A stretch of 64,000 nucleotides of DNA from Nakamurella antarctica (GCF_003860405.1 NZ_CP034170.1:62001-126000); one strand, 5' to 3'; shown: positions 34,445 to 44,915, counted from the first letter of the stretch. A program made the numbers and translations. The notes: generated by a model not told the origin, from the letters alone.

Positions 34445-35244
34445 GCACACTTTCGCAGGGCATTTCTGACAGCCTCACGATCACCAAGCGCAACCTCATC
34501 AAGGTTCGCAGAGTTCCAGATCTGATCGTTTTTGCCACGTTATCGCCGATCATGTTCGTGCTGCTGTTCGTGTACGTGTTTGGTAGCGCGATTCCGATCA
34601 ATGGCATCAGCTACGCCGAGTTCCTACTGCCGGGAATCTTTGCGCAGACTGTCATTTTCGGCGCCACCGTCACCGGCGCCAGCCTCGCCGAAGACCTTCA
34701 GAAGGGATTGATCGACCGGTTCCGGTCGCTGCCGATGGCTCGATCGGCGGTGTTGGTCGGTCGTACTGTCGCCGATATCGGGCTCAACGTAATCTCCGTG
34801 GTCGTGATGTCGTTGACCGGGCTGTTGGTTGGCTGGCGGATCCGCTCGTCATTTCTGGATGCGCTGCTCGGGTTTGCGATGCTGTTGCTCTTCTCCTACG
34901 CAATCTCGTGGGTGATGGCCATCATCGGTTTGCTCGTTCGCACGCCGGAGGTCTTCAACAACGCGACCTTCATCGTCATCTTTCCGGCGACCTTTATCGC
35001 CAACACGTTTGTGCCCACCAACAACTTCCCGGCAGTTCTCCGAGTGATCGCTGACTGGAACCCGGTTTCGGCCATCGTGCAGGTGGCTCGCCAACAATTC
35101 GGGAACACCGCGCCGATGCTGCAGTCCAGTACGGCCTGGTCGCTGCAACACCCGGTTACCTACAGCATGATGTGGGTGGTCTTGATCCTGGTCATCTTCG
35201 TGCCGCTATCCGTCCGCGGATACCTGCGAAGCGGCCTGCGGTAA
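34441..35244 (+). CDS. ABC-2 type exporter permease (DrrB-like)
   Basis: 267 residues, six membrane segments. The amphipathic start (SDSLTITKRNLIKVRRVPDLIVFATLSPIMF), EDLQKGLIDRFRSLPMARSAVLVGR and the final ADWNPVSAIVQVARQQFGN are ABC-2 (DrrB/NodJ) signatures. Co-translated with the DrrA-like ATPase. Confidence 0.92.
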   Translation: MSTLSQGISDSLTITKRNLIKVRRVPDLIVFATLSPIMFVLLFVYVFGSAIPINGISYAEFLLPGIFAQTVIFGATVTGASLAEDLQKGLIDRFRSLPMARSAVLVGRTVADIGLNVISVVVMSLTGLLVGWRIRSSFLDALLGFAMLLLFSYAISWVMAIIGLLVRTPEVFNNATFIVIFPATFIANTFVPTNNFPAVLRVIADWNPVSAIVQVARQQFGNTAPMLQSSTAWSLQHPVTYSMMWVVLILVIFVPLSVRGYLRSGLR

Positions 35245-35249
35245 CAGCC

Positions 35250-35609
35250 GTGGTGAGATACCTGATGCTCGTCTGCCAAGACACCGCCGACTCGACCACA
35301 CCGCCGACCCAAGCCGACCGTGCCGGCGCGCCGGATGTTGGCCAGTGGTGGCATGCCGCACACGAGGCCGGAACCCACGTCATGGGAGATCGGCTCCGCC
35401 CTGCCGCAGAGGCGATGACTGTGCGCATTCGTAGTGGCGAGCTAGTGGTGAAGCGAGGACCGCTCACCGAGGCGGGTGGGTTGCTTACCGGATTCGATGT
35501 GCTCGAATGCGAGTCGGCCGAACAGGCAATCGAGATTGCGTCGGGTCACGCAATGGCTCATGTCGGCGTAATTGAACTTCGAGAAATGTGGCCGTTAACC
35601 GGTGAATAG
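35250..35609 (+). CDS. YCII-related domain protein
   Basis: About 119 residues, ferredoxin-like DGPF/YCII fold. RYLMLVCQD, then GQWWHAAHEAGTHVMGDRLRPAAEAMTVR and FDVLECESAEQAIEIASGH follow the family order. The GTG start at 35250 is 6 bp after the ABC permease. Members often accompany ECF sigma factors; none is here. Function unknown. Confidence 0.82.
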   Translation: MVRYLMLVCQDTADSTTPPTQADRAGAPDVGQWWHAAHEAGTHVMGDRLRPAAEAMTVRIRSGELVVKRGPLTEAGGLLTGFDVLECESAEQAIEIASGHAMAHVGVIELREMWPLTGE

Positions 35610-36183
35610 GGACAAGTAGGGCTTGTGCAATCAGGTCCGCGCCAGAATTAACCGCGGGGTCGCTCAAGCGGCCAGCGTGTACGCATGGCCAGGATGGCGG
35701 TGCATCGAAGATGAGGCCACGAGAAAAGTCGGCGAATCGCTAAATGAACTTATCCAATAATGTGAAGTAAATCGAGCCTCGGATCGGAGCACTCCAACCA
35801 AGGGCCCAGTAACAGATCAGGTGCCGAAAAGTAAGAGGTCGGGTGCCGAAAACATAGGCGAACGTGCGGACATACATCAGTTAAAGGAGCAGGTCAACAC
35901 CTGTTTTCATGTTGTTACCTGCTGGCCCTGACGGGTTTAGTAATCACGAACGAAAACCAGTCACAATCACGTAACAGTGGGGTGACGATTCTTCCAACCC
36001 ACTTCAAGGCCTCCGGCCGAAGCTATGCTTCGGTCACACGCAGTGGTTAACCGAGTCGGTGACCGTTTCGCGACTCAACACTGTTTGCTGGGTAGGCATT
36101 GTTTACCCCGGGTTTCGGAAATCGCACTTCGGGCATACCCTCATTGGCTCCATCCCTACGGCAGCGTTAAGGAGTATTTACAG
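35610..36183 (+). promoter_or_regulatory. 574-bp leader of the maltose operon, no gene
   Basis: Contains two GGTGCCGAAAA direct repeats 22 bp apart (35820-35830 and 35842-35852), a stem-loop at 35888-35923 with AGCAGGT/ACCTGCT outer and CAACA/TGTTG inner pairs, and a CCGAAGC-tat-GCTTCGG dyad at 36017-36033. AAGGAG at 36169 is the ribosome-binding site of malE. The direct repeats, about two helical turns apart, could be regulator sites. No convincing reading frame is present. Confidence 0.5.
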
Positions 36184-37548
36184 ATGAAATTACGCATGAT
36201 GAAAGCAGCGGCGGGGGTGTCGGTCCTCGCCATGGTGTTGGCCGCATGCGGCAGCAGCGATAAAGCGGCAACCACCGCAACGCCGGCAGCGAGTGCGGCC
36301 ACGCCCGCTGCGTCCTCCTCCATGAGCGAGGCCGCCAGCTCCGATGCGCCCATGTCGGATTCTGCTTCGGCAGAGGCACCCGCCGCAGCCGACCCGTCGG
36401 CCCCTCCCGTCATCGACGGCGCAGCCGACTTGGTTATCTGGACCGCGCAATTGGAATCTGCGGCGATCCAGGCGGCAGCCGACAAGTTCGCGGCTGATAA
36501 CGGCATCAAGGTTAGCGTGCAGATCGTTGCCGAAGGTCGGACGGCGTTCTTGAACGCCTCTCAAGCAGGACAGGCGCCGGACCTCATCAACGGCGCTCAT
36601 GACTGGATCGGGCAGCTAGTTCAAAACGGTGCGATTGACCCAGTCCAGCTGGATGCGGCGACCCAGGCGAAATTCAACCCACTTGCTATCAAGGGCGTCA
36701 CATTCAACGGTCAGATCTACGGCGTACCATACGATCTCGGCAATATCTTCCTGGTCCGCAACACCGATATGGCTCCTGAGGCCCCGAAGTCGGTAGAAGA
36801 CATGGTGGCGTCGGGTAAGAAGCTCGTTGCCGACGGCAAGGCTTCTGAGATCATGGCGCTCCCCGTTGGTGCCAACGGCGATCCGTACCATATGTACCCC
36901 TTCTTCACCTCAGCCGGCGGTTACCTGTTCGGTAAGAGTGCAGACGGTAACTACAACCCCAAGGACCTCGGCTTGACCAAGCCGGAGGCAACCGCGGCAA
37001 TGGCAAAGATCGGCGAATTGGGCAAGGAGGGAGCGCTCAAGACTTCTATCGATGGTGGAAACCTTGTTCCCTTCTTCACCGAAAAGAAGACCGCCTACAT
37101 GATCACCGGGCCATGGAACCTGCCCGACATCAAGAAGTCTGGCGTTCCGTTCGCCATCAGCCCAGTTCCAGCTTTCGAAGGCGGCGCTGCGGCCAAGCCT
37201 TTCGTGACCGTTGATGCCCTCTACGTGGCAAGCAAGGGCAAGCACAAGACGGTAGCTCAGGAGTTCGCACTGAACTACTTTGCGAGCGACGAGGTTTCGT
37301 CCGCGCTGTACAAGCTCAGCCCTCGCCAGCCCGCCCTGATCTCGGTGTACGACCAAGAGGTCGCCGCTGATCCGGTGTTGGCTGACGTGGCAAATGCCGG
37401 CAAGGACGGCGACATCCTCCCGGCCATTCCCGAAATGGCGTCGGTGTGGGATCCGTTCGGAAAGGCGCAGTCTGCTGTGATCGGTGGCGCCGACCCGGCG
37501 ACGACAATAGCCGCAGCGGCATCAGCCATCCAAGCAGCTATCGGATAA
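36184..37548 (+). CDS. malE: Maltose/maltodextrin ABC transporter substrate-binding lipoprotein
   Basis: 454 residues. Signal MKAAAGVSVLAMVLAACGSS with the L-A-A-C lipobox, then an approximately 60-residue Ala/Ser/Pro-rich linker. The mature part has family-1 SBP blocks: LVIWTAQLESAAIQAAADKFAADNGIKV, NAsQAGQAPDLINGAHDWIGQLVQNGAI, YGVPYDLGNIFLVRNTDM, FFTEKKTAYMITGPWNLPDIKKSGV and VTVDALYVASKGKHK. The context (MalF-type permease with large extracellular loop, MalG, MsmK-like ATPase and GH13 enzyme) supports maltodextrin. Confidence 0.9.
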   Translation: MKLRMMKAAAGVSVLAMVLAACGSSDKAATTATPAASAATPAASSSMSEAASSDAPMSDSASAEAPAAADPSAPPVIDGAADLVIWTAQLESAAIQAAADKFAADNGIKVSVQIVAEGRTAFLNASQAGQAPDLINGAHDWIGQLVQNGAIDPVQLDAATQAKFNPLAIKGVTFNGQIYGVPYDLGNIFLVRNTDMAPEAPKSVEDMVASGKKLVADGKASEIMALPVGANGDPYHMYPFFTSAGGYLFGKSADGNYNPKDLGLTKPEATAAMAKIGELGKEGALKTSIDGGNLVPFFTEKKTAYMITGPWNLPDIKKSGVPFAISPVPAFEGGAAAKPFVTVDALYVASKGKHKTVAQEFALNYFASDEVSSALYKLSPRQPALISVYDQEVAADPVLADVANAGKDGDILPAIPEMASVWDPFGKAQSAVIGGADPATTIAAAASAIQAAIG

Positions 37549-37562
37549 ATAGCGCTTTTGTT

Positions 37563-37594
37563 GGGCCGGTAGGGCAAGGTCGCCCTACCGGCCC
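37563..37594 (+). terminator. Intercistronic stem-loop between malE and malF
   Basis: Perfect 13-bp stem GGGCCGGTAGGGC / GCCCTACCGGCCC with a 6-nt loop, no T-run. Like the hairpin at 9289, it sits directly after an SBP gene and probably causes excess SBP message. Confidence 0.8.
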
Positions 37595-37641
37595 GACGCA
37601 GTGACTCTGACCGTCCTACATCGTTCACAGGAGAGCGCCCC

Positions 37642-39258
37642 GTGGCTCAGCAGTCCGCATCGACGACGTCGACACCCACTCAAGGTGGCCGGCCACCCAA
37701 GAAACAACGGTTAAGCGTCGCCTCAAAACGGGGCTCCACGCTTGGAACTATCGTCAAAATAATGCTGTTGGGCGTCGTCGCCGCCATCGCGGTGTTCTCG
37801 ATGCTGCCGCTGATTGATCGCCGAAATTGGCTCGGTGTGATCCTGGTGGTGCTCACCACCGCGGCCTTGTTCTATATCTACTTGACGCCGAAGCTCATCC
37901 CGGCCAAATACTTGGTAGTGGGAACGCTCTTCCTGGCAATTTTCCAGGTTCTGCCCATCGTCTACACGATCACCACCGCATTCACGAACTTCGGTGATGG
38001 GCACCGCGGTACCAAGGAAGATGCCATTGTCTCGATTCGATCGACCTCGGTAAAAGAGGTCGAAGGCGGCGCAACGTACACCCTTTCCATCGGCGTCAGC
38101 GGCGATGAGAATACGGGCGACATCGCCTTCCTTCTGGCGGATAAAGACGGGAACCCGTTCGTCGGCACCGCCAAGGGCGTTGCCCCGCTGGACAAGAGTG
38201 CGGTCACCCAGTCGCCGTCGGGCAAAATCCTGGCTGCTAGCGACTACACGGTGCTTAACCTCGGCAAGGCAGCCAGCCGTCAAGCAGACATCACCGCGTT
38301 GGTGGTGCCCACCGACAATGGCGCCATTATCGCCAAGGGCGTCAGCAGTGCGTTCGAGGGCGGCGCAACCCGCAAATACGATGCCGCGACGGACACCATC
38401 ACGGACTCCATCTCCGGTCAGACGTGGGCCGCAGACGACACCGACGGCTACTTCAAAGACGCAAAAGGCGCTTTTCTCCCGCAGGGATGGCAGGTTAACG
38501 TCGGCTTGAAGAACTTCGTCGACGTGTTCACCAATCCATCGATTGCCAAGTACTTCCTGCAGGTCATCCTCTGGAACTTTGCGTTTGCGCTCTTGGTGAT
38601 GGCCTCCACCTTCGCGCTCGGTTTGGGCGTGGCGATGGTGATGAATAGTGACAAGCTCAGGGGTAGGAAGATCTACCGGTCGATCCTGATCTTGCCGTAT
38701 GCCATGCCCGGATTCGCCATGTTGCTGCTGTGGCGCGACATGTTCAACACCGACTACGGCCTGATTAATAAACTTTTCGGGACTGACATTGACTGGTTCG
38801 GTAATCCGTGGGCGGCGCGCGCGGCGGTTCTCATCGTGCAGCTCTGGATGGGTTATCCGTACATGTTCCTGGTGTGCACCGGGGCTTTGCAGTCCATTCC
38901 ATCCGACCTCGTCGAAGCAGCGGGAGTGGATGGCGCCAAGCCGTTCTACGCCTTCCGTACGATCACCTTCCCGCTGCTCTTGGTCGCGGTGGCGCCCTTG
39001 CTTATTGCCACCTTCGCGTTCAACTTCAACAACTTCGGCGCGATATACCTGGTCAGCGGCGGTGGTCCATTCCCTGCCGACAACCCCACGGTGGGGGCGA
39101 CCGACCTGCTCATCAGCTACACCTATCGGCTCGCATTCGGCGGCCAAGGCGCCCAGTACGGCCTCGCAGCGGCGATCTCGATTCTGATCTTCATCATCGT
39201 CGCCGCCGTATCGTTCATCGGATTCAAACGGACCAAGGCACTTGAGGAGATCAACTGA
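37642..39258 (+). CDS. malF: Maltose ABC transporter permease MalF
   Basis: 538 residues with a GTG start supported by AGGAG at 7 bases. Two N-terminal membrane helices, a large extracellular domain (about residues 115-290, MalF P2-like, with Ig-type strands), then a six-helix core. The EAA loop reads LVEAAGVDGAKPFYAFRTITFPLL. The size and the extra loop distinguish MalF from short CUT1 permeases. Stop overlaps malG (TGATG). Confidence 0.93.
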   Translation: MAQQSASTTSTPTQGGRPPKKQRLSVASKRGSTLGTIVKIMLLGVVAAIAVFSMLPLIDRRNWLGVILVVLTTAALFYIYLTPKLIPAKYLVVGTLFLAIFQVLPIVYTITTAFTNFGDGHRGTKEDAIVSIRSTSVKEVEGGATYTLSIGVSGDENTGDIAFLLADKDGNPFVGTAKGVAPLDKSAVTQSPSGKILAASDYTVLNLGKAASRQADITALVVPTDNGAIIAKGVSSAFEGGATRKYDAATDTITDSISGQTWAADDTDGYFKDAKGAFLPQGWQVNVGLKNFVDVFTNPSIAKYFLQVILWNFAFALLVMASTFALGLGVAMVMNSDKLRGRKIYRSILILPYAMPGFAMLLLWRDMFNTDYGLINKLFGTDIDWFGNPWAARAAVLIVQLWMGYPYMFLVCTGALQSIPSDLVEAAGVDGAKPFYAFRTITFPLLLVAVAPLLIATFAFNFNNFGAIYLVSGGGPFPADNPTVGATDLLISYTYRLAFGGQGAQYGLAAAISILIFIIVAAVSFIGFKRTKALEEIN

Positions 39259-40184
39259 TGACCCAGATCACCGGCGCCAGCCCCCTCGCGAAGAACGCGG
39301 CACCGCGGGAGGATGCGCCCGTCTATCTCGGCAGGGCCGGAGGCAATTGGTTCCAGCGAACCGGATGGCGCCACCTCGTCGCTATCGTCGGTGTCTTCTT
39401 CGCCGTGTTCCCGATTCTGTTTTTGGTCTCGGCAGCGTTAAATCCGCTCGGCACGCTGTCTGCGTCAACGCTTATCCCCACGGGGGCCAGCTTCAACAAC
39501 TTCAGCAGGCTTTTTAACGAAACCGATTACTGGCTGTGGTTGCGGAATTCCCTGATCATTGGGGTGGTTTCCACGGTGGCCTCGATTTTCGTGTCCACCT
39601 GCGCCGCCTACGCATTCTCCCGTTTCCGATTTAAAGGTCGGCGCGCAGGGCTTCTTGCGGTGCTGCTGATTCAAATGTTCCCAGTGTTCCTTGCGCTGGT
39701 GTCGCTGTACCTCATTTTTGCCACCATTACGGACCTGTATCCCGTGATTGGCTTTAACACCCCGTGGGCGCTGGTGCTGCTCGGATTGGGTGGTGCGCTC
39801 GGCGGAACCACCTGGCTGATCAAGGGCTTCCTTGACACCGTGCCAAAGGATTTGGACGAATCCGCCACCGTCGACGGCGCGACCCATGTTCAGATCTTCT
39901 TCGGAATCATTTTTCCGTTGATCACCCCCATCATTGCGATCACCGGTCTACTAGCGTTTATCGGCTCGATCAGCGAGTTCCTGATCGCCAGCGTCTTCCT
40001 CACAGAGCCCACGCAGAAGACGGTAGCGGTCGGTCTGTACGGGATGGTCGCCAACGAACGCAACGCCAACTTCGGCATGTTCGCGGCCGGGGCGGTCATC
40101 ACAGCAATCCCCATCGTGTTGCTGTTCCAGTACCTGCAGAAGTACATCGTCAGTGGTTTGACCGCCGGCGCGGTCAAGGGATGA
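39258..40184 (+). CDS. malG: Maltose ABC transporter permease MalG
   Basis: 308 residues, six membrane segments. Cytoplasmic N-terminus of about 35 residues, LVAIVGVFFAVFPILFLVSAALNP as TM1, EAA loop reads LDESATVDGATHVQIFFGIIFPLI, and the C-terminus YLQKYIVSGLTAGAVKG is typical of MalG. Partner of MalF. Confidence 0.94.
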   Translation: MTQITGASPLAKNAAPREDAPVYLGRAGGNWFQRTGWRHLVAIVGVFFAVFPILFLVSAALNPLGTLSASTLIPTGASFNNFSRLFNETDYWLWLRNSLIIGVVSTVASIFVSTCAAYAFSRFRFKGRRAGLLAVLLIQMFPVFLALVSLYLIFATITDLYPVIGFNTPWALVLLGLGGALGGTTWLIKGFLDTVPKDLDESATVDGATHVQIFFGIIFPLITPIIAITGLLAFIGSISEFLIASVFLTEPTQKTVAVGLYGMVANERNANFGMFAAGAVITAIPIVLLFQYLQKYIVSGLTAGAVKG

Positions 40185-40249
40185 TCGCATTTGCGATGTC
40201 CACGACAGCAGCTTTGCTCAGCACACCCAGCACAGAAAAGGACGCTTAG

Positions 40250-41440
40250 ATGGCTCCCGTGACTTTGGACCGCATCAACAAGGTGTACGAGAACGGTTTT
40301 CACGCTGTTCAAGATCTCAGCATCGATATTGCCGACGGCGAGTTTATTGTTCTGGTCGGACCGTCCGGTTGCGGTAAGTCCACGGCACTGCGGATGGTCG
40401 CAGGTCTAGAGGACATCAGCAGCGGCACCTTAAGCATCGGCGACAAGGTGGTGAACTCGTTGACGCCGAAAGACCGAGACATCGCGATGGTGTTCCAGTC
40501 GTATGCGCTGTACCCGCATATGACGGTGGGCGACAACATTGGGTATGGGCTGAAGATCCGAAAAATGGAGAAGGCCGAGATCCAACGGCGGGTCAAAAAA
40601 GCCGCCGACATGCTCGAACTGACTCCGCTGCTGGATCGCAAGCCCAAACAACTGTCTGGCGGCCAGCGCCAACGTGTTGCGATGGGTCGCGCCATCGTTC
40701 GCGAACCCCAGGTGTTCCTGATGGACGAGCCGCTCTCGAACCTTGACGCCAAACTCCGCGTTCAGATGCGCGCCGAGATCGGCCGTATTCAGCAAGATCT
40801 GAACGTCACCACCCTGTACGTCACCCACGATCAGATCGAGGCGATGACGATGGGGGACCGAGTGGTTGTCCTTAAATCCGGCCTGCTGATGCAGGTTGGG
40901 GCCCCCCAGCACTTGTACGACAACCCCGCCAACGTCTTTGTTGCCGGGTTCATCGGCTCCCCGCCAATGAACATGGGGATGGGCCGGATCGGCCGCAACG
41001 GCGATAACTACACGCTGCAGATGGGTTCGGCGACTTTGACCTTGGCGCCGGAACTTATCGCTGCGAAGCCGGCACTCAAGAACCACGTGGGCAACGAGGT
41101 CATCGTGGGCCTTCGGAGCGAGGACATGGAAGATGCATCAGTGCGCGGGGATGCCACCGAGACGCTGGACGCCAAGGTCGTGCTCACCGAGGCACTGGGC
41201 TCTGAGATCGTCGTTCACTTCGAGACCGATATCGAGAAGGTTGTCACCGAGGACACCAAGCTGCTCGCCGAGAACTTGGGTGGGGCGGATGTGGGGGTAA
41301 TCGGCAGTGACCGGACGCAGTGGGTGGCCTCTTTCGCGCCGCGCTCACGCGTCCGCTCTCGCGACGACATCAAGGTCGTCGTTGACACCGAGAGGCTGCA
41401 CTTCTTCGATGCGACCACGAGCAACTCGATCAACACTTGA
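40250..41440 (+). CDS. malK: Sugar ABC transporter ATP-binding protein (MalK/MsmK/UgpC)
   Basis: 396 residues. Walker [15 protein letters not shown]-loop [12 protein letters not shown], signature [17 protein letters not shown], Walker [18 protein letters not shown]-loop [11 protein letters not shown]. The C-terminal OB regulatory domain ([13 protein letters not shown] ... [15 protein letters not shown]) marks the CUT1 ATPase. It likely serves this operon and may also energise the ATPase-less importer at 9349-11186. A 65-bp gap with GGACGCTTAG precedes it. Confidence 0.93.
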   Translation: MAPVTLDRINKVYENGFHAVQDLSIDIADGEFIVLVGPSGCGKSTALRMVAGLEDISSGTLSIGDKVVNSLTPKDRDIAMVFQSYALYPHMTVGDNIGYGLKIRKMEKAEIQRRVKKAADMLELTPLLDRKPKQLSGGQRQRVAMGRAIVREPQVFLMDEPLSNLDAKLRVQMRAEIGRIQQDLNVTTLYVTHDQIEAMTMGDRVVVLKSGLLMQVGAPQHLYDNPANVFVAGFIGSPPMNMGMGRIGRNGDNYTLQMGSATLTLAPELIAAKPALKNHVGNEVIVGLRSEDMEDASVRGDATETLDAKVVLTEALGSEIVVHFETDIEKVVTEDTKLLAENLGGADVGVIGSDRTQWVASFAPRSRVRSRDDIKVVVDTERLHFFDATTSNSINT

Positions 41441-43260
41441 TCCCCCCGATCGCAGCTCGGCTCGGCCCTCATCACGATGGCTCGTCGCTCTACGTCGGTG
41501 ACTCCACGCCGCGGCTCGGAGATCGCGTCCCCGTCAGAGTGCGGGTACCGTCCGGGTCCGGGGTGGACGCCGTTCGGATCCGAGCGATCCGGGACGCCGA
41601 GCCGACATTGGTGCAGGCCAAGAGGGACGGCGGTGACGATCACGAGGACTGGTTCACCGCAGACGTCGAAGTTCACAACCCGGACACCCGCTACCGGATT
41701 CAGCTCGACCGCGGCTTGCAGGGGTACTCCTGGTTGAACGGAACAGGGGAGCACTACCGGGACATCCCCGACGCGCACGATTTCCGGCTCACCACCCATG
41801 ATCCCGGCCCCGACTGGGCACGTGACGCCGTGGTCTACCAAGTTTTCCCGGACCGTTTCGCGCGCAGCGGTGCGTCCCGAGAGTTGCCTGGTTGGGCTGT
41901 ACCGGCCGAGTGGGATGATGCCGTCATCCACCAGGGTTCGCAGACCCCGTTGCAGTTCTTCGGCGGCGACCTTGACGGCATCCGTAACAAACTCAGCCAC
42001 CTCAAGAGTGTGGGTGTCACGGCGCTCTATCTCACGCCGATCTTCCCGGGTGGGTCCAACCACCGCTACAACGCGTCCAGCTTCGCGGAAGTAGACCCGC
42101 TGCTAGGGGGCGACGCCGCCCTCGCCCGGCTTGCCCGCGCGTGCCATGAAAGCGGCCTACACATCGTTGGCGACCTCACCACGAACCACTCCGGCGACGA
42201 TCACCCGTGGTTCGAGTTGGCCAAGCAGGGACCCGACGCACTGGAGCGCAGCTTCTACTACATGGACAAAAACGGGGACTACATCAGCTGGCTCGGTGTG
42301 CCCAGCCTGCCAAAATTCGACCTCGCCTCACAGGAGTTGCGGGACAGGATGTTCGGCACCGGTGACTCGGTGGTGTCACGGTGGTTGCGGCCGCCATTCG
42401 ACCTCGACGGCTGGCGGATAGACGTCGCCAACATGACGGGCCGCCAGGGTGAATACGACCACGGCAGAGAGGTCGCCAGGCTAATTCGCCGCACCCTCGA
42501 CGAAGTTCGCCCCGATTCGGTACTGATCGCCGAATACACCAGCGACTTCACGGCGGACCTTGACGGCGCCGGGTGGCAGGGCTCTATGAACTATGCAGGC
42601 TTCGCGGGCCCGGTGTGGTCGTGGCTGCAATCGGCGGCACACGAGAAATCTGTGCAGGGCAATCCGAATCGCACCGCTCGGCGCAGCGGCCAGAGCACCG
42701 TCGCCACCATGCGCGAGTTCGCTGCGGCCGTTCCGTGGAAAGTCGCTGCCCGGCACTGGAATCTGGCTAGCTCCCACGACACCGCACGGATCCGTACCAT
42801 CGCCGGCACGCCCGAAATGGTGCGTGTTGCCGCCGGCCTACTTTTCACCTACCTCGGCACCCCGATGGTGTTCGCGGGCGATGAAATTGGGCTTGAAGGA
42901 ACCAACGGGGAAGACTCCCGCCGCACGATGCCCTGGGATCGCCCGGAGGACTGGGATCAGGAAACGCTCGCCGTGTACCGCGATTTGATCGCGGTTCGGC
43001 ACGCACATCCGGCCCTGCGCAGGGGCGGCCTGCGGTGGGTGGTGCAGACCGATGACGCAATTGGCTACCTGCGAGAGACCGCTGACGAGCGAATTTTGGT
43101 GGTGGTGGCCCGCTCTCGCTGGCAAGGCGCACTGCTGCCCGGTGGTCTTGTATACCAGTCGGCCGAGACGCTCTACGGCGAGGTGAGCCTCGTTGTTGAC
43201 GGCTCAGGGGTTCTCATCCCGGGAGAGGGCCCAGGGGTTGGAATCTGGCGGCTGACCTGA
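41437..43260 (+). CDS. GH13 alpha-amylase family enzyme, neopullulanase/maltogenic-type
   Basis: 607 residues; TTG start overlapping the malK TGA. An N-terminal beta-sandwich (about 1-115) precedes the barrel: [46 protein letters not shown] (nucleophile Asp), [12 protein letters not shown] (acid/base Glu) and [11 protein letters not shown] (third Asp). The domain order resembles GH13 cyclomaltodextrinase/neopullulanase-like enzymes. No signal peptide, so it acts on imported maltodextrins. The TTG start is inferred from the overlap. Confidence 0.9.
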   Translation: MIPPIAARLGPHHDGSSLYVGDSTPRLGDRVPVRVRVPSGSGVDAVRIRAIRDAEPTLVQAKRDGGDDHEDWFTADVEVHNPDTRYRIQLDRGLQGYSWLNGTGEHYRDIPDAHDFRLTTHDPGPDWARDAVVYQVFPDRFARSGASRELPGWAVPAEWDDAVIHQGSQTPLQFFGGDLDGIRNKLSHLKSVGVTALYLTPIFPGGSNHRYNASSFAEVDPLLGGDAALARLARACHESGLHIVGDLTTNHSGDDHPWFELAKQGPDALERSFYYMDKNGDYISWLGVPSLPKFDLASQELRDRMFGTGDSVVSRWLRPPFDLDGWRIDVANMTGRQGEYDHGREVARLIRRTLDEVRPDSVLIAEYTSDFTADLDGAGWQGSMNYAGFAGPVWSWLQSAAHEKSVQGNPNRTARRSGQSTVATMREFAAAVPWKVAARHWNLASSHDTARIRTIAGTPEMVRVAAGLLFTYLGTPMVFAGDEIGLEGTNGEDSRRTMPWDRPEDWDQETLAVYRDLIAVRHAHPALRRGGLRWVVQTDDAIGYLRETADERILVVVARSRWQGALLPGGLVYQSAETLYGEVSLVVDGSGVLIPGEGPGVGIWRLT

Positions 43261-43332
43261 CCCGCACGCGCGCCCCAGTCTCGCGTCTGCTTGCTGCGCT
43301 GGCCCCAGAAGGCGTAAATGCGGTTGTGATCG

Positions 43333-43365
43333 AGGTCCCACCCTACGCGCCAGCATCTGGGACCT
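43333..43365. promoter_or_regulatory. Inverted repeat upstream of cydA
   Basis: AGGTCCCA and TGGGACCT are separated by 17 bp; a CCCTACGCGCC direct repeat (43341-43351 and 43371-43381) overlaps it. It lies 86-118 bp before the cydA start and may be an oxygen- or redox-regulator site, but I do not recognise it as a known operator. Confidence 0.35.
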
Positions 43366-43450
43366 AAGGCCCTACGCGCCTCGCGCGAGGGCGACGACAG
43401 TGGATCGTGGAAGTACTCGCGCCTTGTCTATCGCAGCAGGAGAACCCATA

Positions 43451-44893
43451 GTGGACCCGCTCAGCATTGCCCGCTGGCAATTCGGCATCACCACCGTCTA
43501 TCACTACATCTTTGTGCCATTGACTATCGGACTCGCGCTCCTGACCGCGATCCTGGAGACGGCGTGGGTCCGGACCCGCAACCCGGATTACCTTCGGGCT
43601 ACTAAGTTCTGGGGCAAATTGCTCTTGATCAACTTCGCCATCGGCGTCGTCACCGGCATCGTGCAGGAATTCCAATTCGGCCTTAACTGGTCCAGCTACT
43701 CGCGTTTCGTTGGCGATGTGTTCGGGGCGCCGTTGGCGATGGAAGCGTTGATCGCCTTCTTCCTCGAGTCGACCTTCCTCGGCCTCTGGATCTTTGGCTG
43801 GGACAAACTCTCACCCAAGTTGCACGCCATGTGTATGTGGCTCGTTGCCATCGGCACCACGGCGAGCGCGTTCTTCATCCTGGCCGCCAACTCCTTTATG
43901 CAGCACCCGGTGGGCGTGCAAATTGACGCAGTGTCCGGCCGGCCTAAGTTGAACGACATCGGCGCAGTGCTCTTCCAACAGCTGCAGCTCGTCACGTTTA
44001 GCCACGTCATCGTCGCCTGCGTCGCCACCGGCGCGATCTTTATGGTGGGGGTATCCGCCTACTTCCTGGCGCGTAAGCGCGATCTTGCAGTGTTCAAGCC
44101 CTCTATGCGGCTAGGGCTGTGGTTCTTATTGGTCAGCTCCATCGGGATTGTGATCACGGGCGATATGCAGGCCAAGATCATGACCGAGGTGCAGCCGATG
44201 AAGATGGCTGCCGCCGAGGCGCAGTACACGACTCAGGCGAACGCGTCCTTCTCTGTATTCAGCATCGGAACGCTGGATGGTAAGGAAGAAACCTTCTCCA
44301 TTCGGGTTCCCGGTCTGCTGTCCTTCATGGGTACGGGTGATTTCAACGGCACCATTGAAGGCATCAATGATGTCCAAGCTCAGTACGAAAAGCTCTACGG
44401 CCCAGGCGATTACAGCCCCAACATACCGTTGACATATTGGAACTTTCGGTTGATGGTGGGCGCCGGCTTCGCGATGGTGGCGTTGTCGATCGTGGGTTTG
44501 TGGATGACCAGGCGCGGCCGCCTCCCCGAGAAGCGTTGGGTGTGGCGGCTAGCCATGCTGTCGATGGCGGCGCCGGTGATCGGCAACTCGACCGGGTGGA
44601 TCTTCACCGAGATGGGCCGCCAACCGTGGACGGTCGTCGGACTGTTCAAAACGGCGGATTCGGTGTCGCCAACTCTAACGACGGGCGCCGCGCTGACATC
44701 GCTCATGTTGTTGACGGCGGTGTACGGGGTGCTCGCGCTGATCGAGGTGCGCCTCATGGTCAAGTACGTCCAGGTCGGCCCACTCGGTGCGCAGGAGGCG
44801 CTCGCCAGTATCGAGAAGTTGCCCCCACCGGATCCTGATGACCCAAATGCCCACACATCCGATGAGAACAGGGTTTTGACCTTCGCCTACTAG
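43451..44893 (+). CDS. cydA: Cytochrome bd ubiquinol/menaquinol oxidase subunit I
   Basis: 480 residues, GTG start with AGGAGAA upstream. Heme-ligand and quinol features: ARWQFGITTVYHYIFVPLTIGL (N-terminal His), LLINFAIGVVTGIVQEFQFGLNW, EALIAFFLESTFLGLW (conserved Glu), NSFMQHPVG and the C-terminal GWIFTEMGRQPW block. The Q-loop is short, as in Gram-positive bd oxidases. Confidence 0.95.
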   Translation: MDPLSIARWQFGITTVYHYIFVPLTIGLALLTAILETAWVRTRNPDYLRATKFWGKLLLINFAIGVVTGIVQEFQFGLNWSSYSRFVGDVFGAPLAMEALIAFFLESTFLGLWIFGWDKLSPKLHAMCMWLVAIGTTASAFFILAANSFMQHPVGVQIDAVSGRPKLNDIGAVLFQQLQLVTFSHVIVACVATGAIFMVGVSAYFLARKRDLAVFKPSMRLGLWFLLVSSIGIVITGDMQAKIMTEVQPMKMAAAEAQYTTQANASFSVFSIGTLDGKEETFSIRVPGLLSFMGTGDFNGTIEGINDVQAQYEKLYGPGDYSPNIPLTYWNFRLMVGAGFAMVALSIVGLWMTRRGRLPEKRWVWRLAMLSMAAPVIGNSTGWIFTEMGRQPWTVVGLFKTADSVSPTLTTGAALTSLMLLTAVYGVLALIEVRLMVKYVQVGPLGAQEALASIEKLPPPDPDDPNAHTSDENRVLTFAY

Positions 44894-44915
44894 GCGGGTC
44901 GAGGAGAAGATCGTC

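Noticed and set aside
33323-34450. Cys-rich minus-strand frame with CCAFR repeats
   Set aside because: It is the antisense reading of the ABC ATPase gene and its 15-bp repeat, not a metallothionein-like gene.
37723-39147. 474-codon minus-strand frame
   Set aside because: Antisense to malF; Glu/Arg/His-rich shadow without features.
42671-42683. Further copy of the palindromic element inside the GH13 gene
   Set aside because: Only one 13-bp arm (GCACCGCTCGGCG) is present, in frame as coding sequence, with no partner arm at 63-bp spacing.
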